Assembly (NCBI RefSeq): GCF_000829415.1
Contig: NZ_AP014637.1
Location: 3,489,001-3,553,000 of the forward strand
DNA: 64,000 bases
Direction of reading: 5' to 3'
Origin: Pseudomonas sp. StFLB209
GTDB taxonomy: Bacteria; Pseudomonadota; Gammaproteobacteria; Pseudomonadales; Pseudomonadaceae
Below, piece by piece: positions 45,365-53,513 of the stretch. The translations under genes were made by a program, and so were the position numbers. Position 1 is the first letter of the stretch, and every line of letters begins with the position of its first letter. The notes below the pieces were generated by a model that searched no databases, had not been told where the DNA came from, and was given only the letters and a program-made list of their open reading frames with translations.

Positions 45365-45946
45365 ATGCATGCATTGATTGTCGTCGCCCATGCCGATCAG
45401 CAGTCGTTCACCCACGCGGTGACGGCTGAAGTCGCAAAAGGCATCACCGATTCGGGCCACACCCTTGAGGTCGCCGACCTGAGTGAGCAGGGCTTTGACC
45501 CACGCTTCGGCGCGCCAGACCTGGCGAAGTTCCGCAATCAGGCCCAGGTGCCTGACGATGTCCGGTTTGAACAGCAGCGTATCGAACGCGCTGGCGCGCT
45601 GGTGCTGGTCTATCCGATCTATTGGTGGTCGTTCCCTGCGTTGCTCAAGGGCTGGATCGACCGGGTGTTCACCAATGGCTGGGCGTATGAGGAGCGGGCC
45701 GATGGTGGCCTGGACAAAAAACTCGGTGATCTGAATGTGCATCTGCTGGCGATTGGCGGGGCGAACCTGCGCACGTTTGCCCGTCACGGTTACTTTGGCG
45801 CGATGCGTACCCAGATCGACCATGGCATTTTCGATTATGTCGGCGCGTCGGTGCGTACCTCGGAGTTGCTGCTGCCCGCCGAAGGGAGTTTTCCCGAGGC
45901 GCACTTGCAGATAGCACAAGGCATCGGCCGTCGGGTATTTGCCTGA
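45365..45946 (+). CDS. NAD(P)H-dependent flavin oxidoreductase (quinone reductase-like)
   Basis: 193-residue flavodoxin-2 fold protein (MdaB/KefF/NQO family): 'IVVAHADQQSFTHAV' start, 'LVYPIYWWSFPALLKGWIDRVF' (hallmark, about residue 80) and 'TNGWAYE'. It should bind FMN or FAD and reduce quinones or reactive carbonyls using NAD(P)H. A TetR gene follows 51 bp downstream and a strong dyad precedes it, so induction by the substrate is likely. Confidence 0.9.
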   Translation: MHALIVVAHADQQSFTHAVTAEVAKGITDSGHTLEVADLSEQGFDPRFGAPDLAKFRNQAQVPDDVRFEQQRIERAGALVLVYPIYWWSFPALLKGWIDRVFTNGWAYEERADGGLDKKLGDLNVHLLAIGGANLRTFARHGYFGAMRTQIDHGIFDYVGASVRTSELLLPAEGSFPEAHLQIAQGIGRRVFA

Positions 45947-45997
45947 GCCGGGCAGGTGCGGCAGTATGCGGGCGCATTCGATAAGCAAAGGCCAGAC

Positions 45998-46621
45998 ATG
46001 TCGACTCAGCCAGAGCCAAGCCAGCACAGCACGCCCCGCCCGCGCACGCGCATGACCCGGCAAGACCGCTTCGTGCAGTTGCTGCAGGTGGCCTGGCAAC
46101 TGGTCAGCGAGGAGGGCACCGATGCCCTGACTCTGGGGCGCCTGGCGGAAGCGGCGGGCATCACCAAGCCCACGGTGTACGAACACTTCGGCACCCGTAA
46201 CGGCTTGCTGGCGGCGCTGTACCAGGATTTTGAAAGCCGTCAGAACCACATCATCGATGAGGCCATCGCGGCCGGTGAGCCAACCCTGCAGGGCAAGGCA
46301 CAGGTCATTGCGGCCAGTTATATCGCCTGCGTACTCACCGAAGGCCGCGAGATTCCCGAAGTGCTGGCCGCGCTCAGCGGCTCGCCGGAGCTCGCCACCC
46401 TGAGAAAGGCCTGCCAGAAAAGCTACATCGAAAAGTGCCGACGGGTGCTGGCGCCTTTCACCGGAGCGGCAGGGTTGTCGCAGGCGGCCTTGTGGGCGAT
46501 GTTGGGGGCGGCTGATTCGCTTGCGGCTGTGGCGGTGGAAGGCGAGATCAGCGAGCAGCAGGCGGTGGATGAGTTGTATCAGGTGATTGTCGAGATGCTG
46601 CGCAGGCAGGCGCAGGCCTGA
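45998..46621 (+). CDS. TetR-family transcriptional regulator
   Basis: 207 residues. Helix-turn-helix at about residues 40-60: 'LTLGRLAEAAGITKPTVYEHF'-type sequence (hallmark quoted in part). The remainder is an all-helical ligand and dimer domain. An N-terminal tail of about 20 residues is rich in Pro, Gln and Arg. It lies directly after the oxidoreductase and probably represses both genes through the dyad at 45282-45316. Confidence 0.9.
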   Translation: MSTQPEPSQHSTPRPRTRMTRQDRFVQLLQVAWQLVSEEGTDALTLGRLAEAAGITKPTVYEHFGTRNGLLAALYQDFESRQNHIIDEAIAAGEPTLQGKAQVIAASYIACVLTEGREIPEVLAALSGSPELATLRKACQKSYIEKCRRVLAPFTGAAGLSQAALWAMLGAADSLAAVAVEGEISEQQAVDELYQVIVEMLRRQAQA

Positions 46622-46636
46622 CGCTGTTGCAGGCGG

Positions 46637-48037
46637 TTATGTCTCGGTGCAGCCCATCCATTGGCCACTTCCGGCCGGATAGTTCGCATCACTTCCGCTT
46701 GCCAGCAGGTTACGAATAAACCGCTCAGGCTCGCGGACCCGCCCCAGCAGGTTGGCCTGCGCCTTGGCGATCACTTCCATATCCGCCATGGGCCGTTTCT
46801 CGCTGCCATAGGGCGTCGCCTGGGCGGCCTGTATCGTCTCGCCATTGCTGTGAACCAGAGTCACCTGCGCACCCGGTTGACGATCTGCACTGAGCCAGCG
46901 GGCATCGAGTTCCGGGTCGACGTCGGCGTGGACTTTCGCCGCCAGGGCCCGCAGTTCTGACGAATGCAGGTTCGCTTCGCTGTACCAGTCGGTTGCCGGC
47001 AACTGCATCAGGGTGGCCGCCAATGTGTAGGGCAGGCTGAACTGCGCGTCGGTGGCGCTGGCCGGCGCGTAGACCATGAAGTCGTCGCACAGGCGTGCAA
47101 AGGTGCGCACATTAATCTGCGCAATGTCTTCTGGCGCCCAGCCGCTGGTGCGAATCAATTGCTGTGCACACTCCAGTGCGGTGGCCAACCAGCGGCAGGC
47201 CGGGTAGCGCTTGAAGCTGCCGAAGCGCAGATACCAGTCGCACCCCAGGCCTTCGATCAGGTCCCGTTCGGCAAAGCGGTCGGAGCCGATCATGCGCCAG
47301 TAGCCTTGCGGCCCGTCCAGTACATCCTGGCTGCCGGCCAGCCCGGCGCGAGCCATCAGCGCGGCCTGCACCCCGGCCTGGGCGGCCGGGGCCACGCCAT
47401 CCTTGAGGGTGACGATAGGCCGCTGTTGCCAGTTGTATTTGTGCAGGCTCGGCACGCAGGCCAGGGTGGCGGCGAAGCCCAGGGTATGGTGCATCTGCTG
47501 TTCATCGAAGCCGCAGGCGCGGGCGTAGACCACCGCGGCGCCAATGGCCTGGTGCTGGGCCACGCCGTAGGCCTTGGCGAAGCTTTCGGCGCTCGGTTGC
47601 AGGGCGTTGATCAGGCGATTGTTGATCTCGAAACCCGCTGCCAGGGCGGCCAGCAGGTCGGCTTCGCTGATCGCCCCCGGATGGCTGTCCAGCGCGGCCA
47701 TGGCGGCGGCTACCAGGCTGGAGCCCGGATGCCCCATGCCTTTGCCGTCGATTTCCACGCCGTCGTCATGGTCAAGGGCGTTGATGATAAAGGCGTTGGC
47801 AAAGGCTGCCGCCGCCGGGCTGTAGTCACTGCTGCCGGCAAATACCTGACACTGGCCCAGGCCGCCGCTGGCCCGCGCCAGCGCCCGGGCCTGGTCACCC
47901 AGCCCGGTGCCGCTGGCCGCCCAGCCGCAGCCCAGGGCATCGAGCACGTGGAGTTTGAGCTTGGTAACCAGGGTGGGCGGCACGTCGCTCAGTTGCAATT
48001 GGCAGGCGAAGCGCGCCAGGGTTGTCGTCAGGGTCAT
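46637..48037 (-). CDS. MmgE/PrpD family protein
   Basis: 466-residue all-helical lyase/isomerase of the 2-methylcitrate dehydratase (PrpD) superfamily: 'HVLDALGCGWAASGTG' at the start, 'NALDHDDGVEIDGKGMGHPGSSLV' around residue 85 and 'YPACRWLATALECA'. Family members act on tricarboxylates, aconitate or iminodisuccinate. It is the last gene behind an amino-acid-type ABC importer, starting 6 bp after the permease stop. That suggests it acts on the imported acid rather than on methylcitrate, and no other prp genes are near. Confidence 0.9.
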   Translation of the reverse strand: MTLTTTLARFACQLQLSDVPPTLVTKLKLHVLDALGCGWAASGTGLGDQARALARASGGLGQCQVFAGSSDYSPAAAAFANAFIINALDHDDGVEIDGKGMGHPGSSLVAAAMAALDSHPGAISEADLLAALAAGFEINNRLINALQPSAESFAKAYGVAQHQAIGAAVVYARACGFDEQQMHHTLGFAATLACVPSLHKYNWQQRPIVTLKDGVAPAAQAGVQAALMARAGLAGSQDVLDGPQGYWRMIGSDRFAERDLIEGLGCDWYLRFGSFKRYPACRWLATALECAQQLIRTSGWAPEDIAQINVRTFARLCDDFMVYAPASATDAQFSLPYTLAATLMQLPATDWYSEANLHSSELRALAAKVHADVDPELDARWLSADRQPGAQVTLVHSNGETIQAAQATPYGSEKRPMADMEVIAKAQANLLGRVREPERFIRNLLASGSDANYPAGSGQWMGCTET

Positions 48038-48043
48038 GAGAGG

Positions 48044-48721
48044 TCAACGCTTGAAGTATCGGGCCTGCACACGTCGTTCGATACGGCTGGCCAGCAGCGA
48101 CAACGGCAGGATGGTAATAATGAAAAACAGCGCAACGAAGGTCAGGGTTTCCAGCGGTCGGAAGGTTGCGGTGCTTAACCGTTGTCCTTCGTACAGCAAC
48201 TCGCCCACGGCGATGTAGCTGCCCAGTACCGAGTTTTTCACGGCCATCACGCACTGCCCGACGAAGGCCGGCAGGATGCGCAAAAAGGCAATCGGCGCAC
48301 TGACGCGCCAGAGCACCTGCAACGGTGTCATGCCGTTGGCCAGGCCCGCTTCGATGTGCCCAGGGTCTACTGCTTGCAGCCCGGAGCGGAAGATCTCGGC
48401 GAAGAACACGCTGGTGTACAAGCCCAGCGCCAGGGCGCAGGTCCAGTAGCCCGACAGCTTCAGGCCCACCAGAATTGGCAGGCAGTAATAAGCCCACACC
48501 ACCAGCACCAGCGGTGGCACCGCGCGGACGGTTTCGATCACCGCCTGGGCCGGCAGGCGCAGCACCCGGGCCTGGGCGCCGCGCAGCAGCGCCAGCAGCA
48601 CGCCGAGGCCAATGCCCAGGGTCAGTGACACGGCAAGGATGCGCAGCGTGGTGAGAATGCCGCCCAGCAGCAGTTCCCGATAGGTGAACAGGACGCTGAA
48701 GTCCCACTGATAGTCGATCAT
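48044..48721 (-). CDS. Polar amino-acid-type ABC transporter permease
   Basis: 225-residue permease of the HisM/GlnP family with five helices and the ATPase-contact loop 'EIFRSGLQAVDPGHIEAGLANGM' (EAA-type motif, about residue 113). Its start overlaps the ATPase stop by four bases (ATGA), so translation is coupled. Only one permease is present, implying a homodimer. Imports the ligand of the binding protein encoded at 49500-50288. Confidence 0.92.
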   Translation of the reverse strand: MIDYQWDFSVLFTYRELLLGGILTTLRILAVSLTLGIGLGVLLALLRGAQARVLRLPAQAVIETVRAVPPLVLVVWAYYCLPILVGLKLSGYWTCALALGLYTSVFFAEIFRSGLQAVDPGHIEAGLANGMTPLQVLWRVSAPIAFLRILPAFVGQCVMAVKNSVLGSYIAVGELLYEGQRLSTATFRPLETLTFVALFFIITILPLSLLASRIERRVQARYFKR

Positions 48722-49503
48722 TTTTCGGGGCGCTCCTGCACCACGGGTTGCGCACCGAGAAAGCGTCGCACCGGCGCCGAGGCAGGCCGGGCCAGCAGCG
48801 CCTGCGGTGAGCCTTCATCAATGATACGGCCCTGGTCGAGCAGCAGGATGCGATGGCAAACCTGCAGGGCAAAGTTCATTTCGTGGGTCACCACGATCAT
48901 GGTGGTGCCGCTTTGGGCCAGGTCGGTCATCACGGCCAGCACTTCGCCAACCAGTTCCGGGTCCAGCGCCGAGGTGGGCTCGTCGAACAGGATCAGCCGC
49001 GGTTTCATGACCAGCGCCCTGGCAATCGACACCCGTTGCTGCTGACCGCCGGAGAGGGTCACCGGGTAGGCGTCTGCCTTGTGCTCCAGGCCCATCCGCC
49101 GCAGGGCTGCCAGCCCCTCTTCGATGGCTTGCTCGCGGGGCACGCCACGCACGATACGCGGCGCTTCGGTGACGTTTTCCAGCACCGTGCGGTGCGGCCA
49201 CAGGTTGAAATGCTGAAAAACCATGGCCATGGCAGCACGTTGGCGGGCCAGCACGCGAGTCGGGACCGGACGCCGCTGTGGCCCGTGAACGCCGATTTCC
49301 TCGCCGTCGAGCCACACCTGGCCGCTGTCCGGGCGCTCCAGCCGGTTCAGGCAGCGCAGCAGCGTCGACTTGCCCGAGCCGCTGGAGCCGATCATGCCCA
49401 GCACTTCGCCGGCGGCCAGTTCGAATGACACCTCATGCAGCACCGGACGGCCATGAAAGGCCTTGCCCAGTGCGTTGACGCGCAGCAGGGGGGCGTTGCT
49501 CAC
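48718..49503 (-). CDS. Polar amino-acid-type ABC transporter ATPase
   Basis: 261-residue ATPase of the GlnQ/HisP class. Walker A GSSGSGKST, Q-loop 'MVFQHFNLWPHRTVLENV', signature LSGGQQQR and Walker B 'LILFDEPTSALDPE' are all intact. An insert between Walker A and the Q-loop ('EIGVHGPQRRPVPTRVL') is similar to HisP-type sequences. Overlaps both neighbours by four bases. Confidence 0.94.
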   Translation of the reverse strand: MSNAPLLRVNALGKAFHGRPVLHEVSFELAAGEVLGMIGSSGSGKSTLLRCLNRLERPDSGQVWLDGEEIGVHGPQRRPVPTRVLARQRAAMAMVFQHFNLWPHRTVLENVTEAPRIVRGVPREQAIEEGLAALRRMGLEHKADAYPVTLSGGQQQRVSIARALVMKPRLILFDEPTSALDPELVGEVLAVMTDLAQSGTTMIVVTHEMNFALQVCHRILLLDQGRIIDEGSPQALLARPASAPVRRFLGAQPVVQERPEK

Positions 49504-50288
49504 TGAGGCACCGGCACGTGTTTGGCCCAGATACGCGCCAGAGTGCCGTCTTTTTCCAGGGTTTCCAGACGCTGGTCCAGCCAGGCACGCAGTTGCTCAC
49601 GGTCCTTGCGCAGGCCCATGTTGGTCGGTTGCTCCTGCACCGGCGACGGGATGACCATGGTGCCTTGGCCGCGCTTGGTGATGTACAACGCCATCTGCAC
49701 ATCGTTGGTCAGCATCGCGTCGGCGCGGCCGCTTTCCACTTCCAGTTGCAGGGCATCATTGTTGGGCACGATCACCCATTGAGTGTGGGTCAGCTTCGGT
49801 TGCAGCAGGTTCGCGGCAGCCGAGCCATCGATGGCCGACAGCTTGATGGCGGAGGTGTTGATCTTGTCCCAGGTGGCATAGCGGCTGGCGTCTTTTTCCA
49901 GGGTCAGCACGCCAATCTTGTGGGCACCCATCGGCCGGGTGAAGTCCACGGCCTTGGCTCGTTCGGGGGTATTGTTGAAACCGCCCAGCAGGTCGAAGCG
50001 ATTCGATTGCAGGCCGGCCACCGCGGTGCCCCATTGTGTGTCAACGTACTCGACCTGCACATCGGTACCTTCGAGTACGGCCTGGACGATATCTGGCACC
50101 AGACCGGTCCACTGGTTGCTCAACAGATCCTTCTGATACCAGGGCGCGGCATTGACCGCACCGACGCGCAACAGATGACCGCCCAGAGCATCGGCAGGCT
50201 GAGCGGCTTGAACGTTGCCCAGGCTTGCACCGACAAAGGTGCCCAGCAACGTTACCAAGGTGGTCAAACGAGTAATGAACGGCTTCAT
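49500..50288 (-). CDS. Periplasmic substrate-binding protein, SBP_bac_3 family
   Basis: 262 residues with a signal peptide ending N-V-Q-A-A, then a family-3 solute-binding domain ('WTGLVPDIVQAVLEGTDVQVEY', 'GTAVAGLQSNRFDLLGGFNNTPERA', both hallmarks of amino-acid receptors). It is first in a four-gene operon with ATPase, permease and MmgE/PrpD protein. The ligand is probably an amino acid or small carboxylate; the sequence does not settle which. Confidence 0.92.
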   Translation of the reverse strand: MKPFITRLTTLVTLLGTFVGASLGNVQAAQPADALGGHLLRVGAVNAAPWYQKDLLSNQWTGLVPDIVQAVLEGTDVQVEYVDTQWGTAVAGLQSNRFDLLGGFNNTPERAKAVDFTRPMGAHKIGVLTLEKDASRYATWDKINTSAIKLSAIDGSAAANLLQPKLTHTQWVIVPNNDALQLEVESGRADAMLTNDVQMALYITKRGQGTMVIPSPVQEQPTNMGLRKDREQLRAWLDQRLETLEKDGTLARIWAKHVPVPQ

Positions 50289-50322
50289 GACATTCCCTGT
50301 AGGCTATAAAGAAATCCAGTCT

Positions 50323-50338
50323 ATGAACTATAGTTCAT
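50323..50338. promoter_or_regulatory. Perfect 16-bp palindrome, LysR operator candidate
   Basis: ATGAACTATAGTTCAT lies midway between the divergent binding-protein and LysR genes (gap 50289-50375). Perfect symmetry and AT-rich flanks are what a regulator site controlling both directions would show. Confidence 0.7.
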
Positions 50339-50375
50339 GTATTGAAATTCATATTTAGCATAAGTTTATTCCGTT

Positions 50376-51269
50376 ATGGCGATGAGCAATAAGCAGCTTG
50401 AGGTGTTCGTCCGGGTGGTGCAGCTCGGTTCGGTGACCGCCACCGCGCAGGCCCTGGGGATGTCTCAACCCTCGGTAAGCAAAAGCCTGGCACTCACCGA
50501 GCAGCAGCTGGGTTTCACCCTGTTCGAGCGCAGCGGCGGCAAGATGAAAGCCACCGCCGAGGCCCGCCAGATGTTCGACGAGGCGCTGCGTATGCAGGAG
50601 GGCATTGCCCGCTTCGAGCGGTTTGTCGATAACGTCAAGCGCTACCGGGTGGGGCAGTTGCGTGTCTGTGCCACCCCGGCGCTGGCGATCAACGTGTTGC
50701 CGCTGATCGCGCCCAAGCTGCGCCAGGCCTTTCCCGATCATGGGCTGGTGTTAGACATGTACCTCAACAACGAGATCGAGGACGCCATCGCGCGTCGTCA
50801 GTACGATCTGGGGTTTCTCATCCAGCCGCTGGACGAGCAGGCGCCACCGGCCGGGCTGGTATGCGCCGGGCGCATGGTCTGTGTGATGCAGGACGGGCAT
50901 CCGCTGGCCGGGCGGGCGGCGGTCAACTGGGCTGACCTGGACCCGCGTGAGGTCATCTACATCACCACCGACCCGCGCCTGGTGGCAATGATGGCCAGTG
51001 CCGTTCCGGGCTTTCGTGAACGGCCGGTGTCGTCGCTGGAGACCAACCGCTACAGCCTGGCCATCAACCTGGTTCGTCAAGGCCAGGGGATGACCATCGT
51101 CGACGAGTTTTCCCTGGCCGGCACGCCGCGCCAAGGCCTGGCGGTACTGCCGTTCGAGCCGGCCATGCCTGTTGCCGTAGTGGCGGCGATGGCCGGGCGC
51201 AGTTCGATGAGCGATACCGCGCTGCGCTGCATTGACGCGCTGCGCGAAGTCCTGGAGGCCGCGCGATGA
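50376..51269 (+). CDS. LysR-family regulator of the ABC-MmgE operon
   Basis: 297 residues: N-terminal helix-turn-helix ('LGSVTATAQALGMSQPSVSKSL', residues about 17-38, hallmark) and LysR ligand-binding domain. It is divergent from the ABC importer operon with only 87 bp between, so it almost surely controls that operon, probably with the imported compound or its product as inducer. The palindrome at 50323-50338 is the likely binding site. Confidence 0.93.
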   Translation: MAMSNKQLEVFVRVVQLGSVTATAQALGMSQPSVSKSLALTEQQLGFTLFERSGGKMKATAEARQMFDEALRMQEGIARFERFVDNVKRYRVGQLRVCATPALAINVLPLIAPKLRQAFPDHGLVLDMYLNNEIEDAIARRQYDLGFLIQPLDEQAPPAGLVCAGRMVCVMQDGHPLAGRAAVNWADLDPREVIYITTDPRLVAMMASAVPGFRERPVSSLETNRYSLAINLVRQGQGMTIVDEFSLAGTPRQGLAVLPFEPAMPVAVVAAMAGRSSMSDTALRCIDALREVLEAAR

Positions 51270-51376
51270 CAGGGTTGCTATCGGCCATATTTTGTTAACA
51301 ATAGCGGCCCTGATTTCATGGCCGCGCCAATCGGCATGCTGTGCCTTCTTTATCTTCATTACATTAAGGTCCGTTG

Positions 51377-51880
51377 ATGAGCGACCTCACCGTCGAGCTG
51401 ATCCCCACCGCCCCTGACCAGATTGATCTGATCCGCAACCTGTACCAGTTCTATGCCTACGAGTCTTCCGACTGGGAGCAACAGGACGTCGAGCTCGATG
51501 GCCGTTACTACATTCATGAAGAGCATCTGGTGCGCTACTGGCAGGAGCCTGACTGGAGCGCCAGCGTGTTGCTGATCGATGGCGAGGTGGCGGGGTTCAT
51601 GCTGGTGGAGCGAAGCGAGTTGCCGGGTATCGATGCACTGGAGTTGGCCGACCTGTTCATCCTCAAGAAGTACCGGCGTCGCGGAATCGGTCGGGCACTG
51701 ATGGGCCAGGTGCTGATGAGCGGTCACGAGAACTGGCTGGTGCGCTACTCCCAGCAGGACGATGCGGCCAATGCGTTCTGGAACAAGGTGCTGGAGGATC
51801 TGCCGCGCCCGGCCAGGGCCATCGAACTGGACGACGACCCGGAGCTGGTCAATTACCTGGTGACGCGGGTAACGCATTAA
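51377..51880 (+). CDS. GNAT-family N-acetyltransferase
   Basis: 167-residue single GNAT domain. The acetyl-CoA pyrophosphate loop is 'KKYRRRGIGRALM' (about residues 97-109), preceded by 'ELADLFIL'. ATG 51377 follows TAAGGT; a TTG three bases earlier is not needed. The acceptor substrate is unknown. Single gene next to the insertion element. Confidence 0.88.
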   Translation: MSDLTVELIPTAPDQIDLIRNLYQFYAYESSDWEQQDVELDGRYYIHEEHLVRYWQEPDWSASVLLIDGEVAGFMLVERSELPGIDALELADLFILKKYRRRGIGRALMGQVLMSGHENWLVRYSQQDDAANAFWNKVLEDLPRPARAIELDDDPELVNYLVTRVTH

Positions 51881-52201
51881 CACGCCTGTTAGGGGTGAAT
51901 GCCTGTCAGTCGAGGCCAATCACGACTGCTTTCCCGCATTGTCCTGACCATCGAGGCGCGACAAGCCCCGCCGTTCAGGGCGGGGAAGGATAGCGCGGAC
52001 GGCGTAGCCGTCCCTGGTTGCAATGGGGTGTCTGCTGCTGTTCGATGGACGCACCGCCACAGGATGATGCGAAGTAACATGGCGACACAGATGCCCTTAT
52101 ACGGCGATCTTTCGTTACAAAGACCCCATGGTCATGCAGCTTGAAAACACCGTGCCGTCCGCGCCTAATGTCGTCTTCATTGCTCATGGCTCAAGAGCAG
52201 C
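51881..52201. other. Left flank and left end of the TnpB element
   Basis: 321 bp between the GNAT gene and tnpB. From 51966 a GC hairpin CCCCGCC-GTTCA-GGCGGGG is followed by AAGGAT, then a second hairpin GGACGGC-GTA-GCCGTCC (51997-52013). A 10-bp copy of the outer sequence occurs inverted (GCGCGGACGG at 51993-52002; CCGTCCGCGC at 52155-52164). No transposase tnpA is present. Confidence 0.5.
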
Positions 52202-53425
52202 ATGCAACGACTTCAAGCCTTCAAGTACGAACTCATGCCAGACGGCCAGCAGGAGCGGCAAATGCGCCGCTTTGCGGGCTCCTGTCGCTTCGTCTTCAAC
52301 AAGGCGCTGGCGTTGCAGAAGGAGCGCCACGAGCAAGGCGAGAACAAGCTCGGCTATGCGGGCCTGTGCAAGTTGCTGACCGAATGGCGCAATAGCCCGC
52401 AAACCGCATGGCTGGCCGATGCGCCTGTTCACCCATTGCAACAGAGCCTCAAGGATCTGGACCGGGCCTACACCAACTTCTTCGCCAAGCGAGCCGACTT
52501 TCCCCGGTTCAAGAAGAAGGGACAGCGCGACAGTTTCCGCTATCCCGACCCGAAACAGATCAAGCTCGACCAGACCAACAGTCGCCTGTTTCTGCCCAAG
52601 CTGGGCTGGCTGCGCTACCGCAACAGCCGCGAGGTGCCTGGCACGGTGAAGAACATCACCGTGAGCCAGTCGTGTGGCAAGTGGTTCGTGAGCATCCAGA
52701 CCGAACGCGAGATCGATGAGCAGCCCACGGCACAGGGGGCGGCAGTTGGCATCGACATGGGCATTGCCCGGTTCGCCACGCTTTCGGATGGCTCGTTCTA
52801 CGCACCCCTGAACAGCTTCAAACGCCATGAAACCGCGCTGTGCAAAGCGCAGCAGGCGATGAGCCGCAAGGTCCAATTCAGCCGCAACTGGAAGAAGGCG
52901 AAAGCCTGCGTCCAGCGCATTCACTCGCGCATCGGCAATGCCCGCCGCGACTACCTGCACAAGTGCTCGACCACGATCAGCCAAAACCACGCGATGGTGT
53001 GTATCGAGGACTTGCAGGTACGCAATATGTCCAGGTCGGCGGCAGGTACGGCCGAGGCACCGGGAAGAAACGTCCGGGCCAAATCTGGCCTGAACAGGGC
53101 CATCCTCGATCAGGGCTGGTTCGAGTTCCGCCGCCAGCTGGACTACAAGCTGGCGTGGCGCGGCGGCTGGCTGATTGCCGTGCCGCCGCAAAATACCAGC
53201 CGCAGGTGCCCGTGTTGCGGCCATGTGTCGGCGGCCAACCGCCAGACGCAAGCGCTGTTCAGGTGTGTGGGATGTGGTTTCGAAGGCAACGCCGATGTGG
53301 TCGGCGCGATCAATGTACTAAGGGCGGGACACGCCCGGTTAGCCTGTGAAGTGAGCGCAGAGGTCATGGCGCCAGCAGCAGGAACCCACCGAAGCGACTC
53401 GGGGGCGGCTCGGTGCCGCGCCTGA
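52202..53425 (+). CDS. tnpB: TnpB RNA-guided endonuclease
   Basis: 407-residue TnpB. The N-terminal helical part starts 'QAFKYELMPDGQQ' as in OrfB/HTH_OrfB. The RuvC core is intact: Asp in 'GIDMGIARFATL' (about residue 182), Glu in 'VCIEDLQV' (about 266) and Asp in 'GNADVVGAIN' (about 362). The C-x-x-C zinc finger is visible as C-P-C-C-G-H and C-V-G-C-G-F. The enzyme cuts DNA guided by an RNA made from the element's right end and so retains the element. The start has only a weak ribosome site. Confidence 0.92.
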   Translation: MQRLQAFKYELMPDGQQERQMRRFAGSCRFVFNKALALQKERHEQGENKLGYAGLCKLLTEWRNSPQTAWLADAPVHPLQQSLKDLDRAYTNFFAKRADFPRFKKKGQRDSFRYPDPKQIKLDQTNSRLFLPKLGWLRYRNSREVPGTVKNITVSQSCGKWFVSIQTEREIDEQPTAQGAAVGIDMGIARFATLSDGSFYAPLNSFKRHETALCKAQQAMSRKVQFSRNWKKAKACVQRIHSRIGNARRDYLHKCSTTISQNHAMVCIEDLQVRNMSRSAAGTAEAPGRNVRAKSGLNRAILDQGWFEFRRQLDYKLAWRGGWLIAVPPQNTSRRCPCCGHVSAANRQTQALFRCVGCGFEGNADVVGAINVLRAGHARLACEVSAEVMAPAAGTHRSDSGAARCRA

Positions 53426-53429
53426 GCGC

Positions 53430-53471
53430 CGTAGGAATCTCCGGCCTTCAGGCCGGGGAGGATGTCAACCT
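53430..53471 (+). ncRNA. Right-end omega-RNA scaffold hairpin
   Basis: GTAGGAATCTCCGGCCTTCAGGCCGGGGAGGATGTCAA is the expected 3' scaffold of a TnpB guide RNA, with the RNA beginning inside the 3' part of tnpB. If so, the guide is the flanking DNA from about 53470 onward (CCTGTAGTTCAGCACTTGCC). The exact limits are inferred. Confidence 0.5.
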
Positions 53472-53513
53472 GTAGTTCAGCACTTGCCCTGGGGTGGTCG
53501 TCCAGGGCCCATA

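Larger units (their letters stand above)
51962..53471 (+). mobile_element. IS200/IS605-family, IS1341-type element (tnpB only)
   Basis: A TnpB gene flanked by subterminal hairpins and no terminal inverted repeats, as in the IS200/IS605 group. The right end has the typical imperfect palindrome CTCCGGCC-TTCA-GGCCGGGGAG (53439-53460) then GATGTCAA, the usual 3' end of the guide RNA scaffold. The left limit is uncertain; I place it at the first hairpin. Without tnpA it needs help in trans to move. Confidence 0.7.

Noticed and set aside
51374-51376. TTG start for the GNAT gene
   Set aside because: The following ATG at 51377 has better spacing from TAAGGT.
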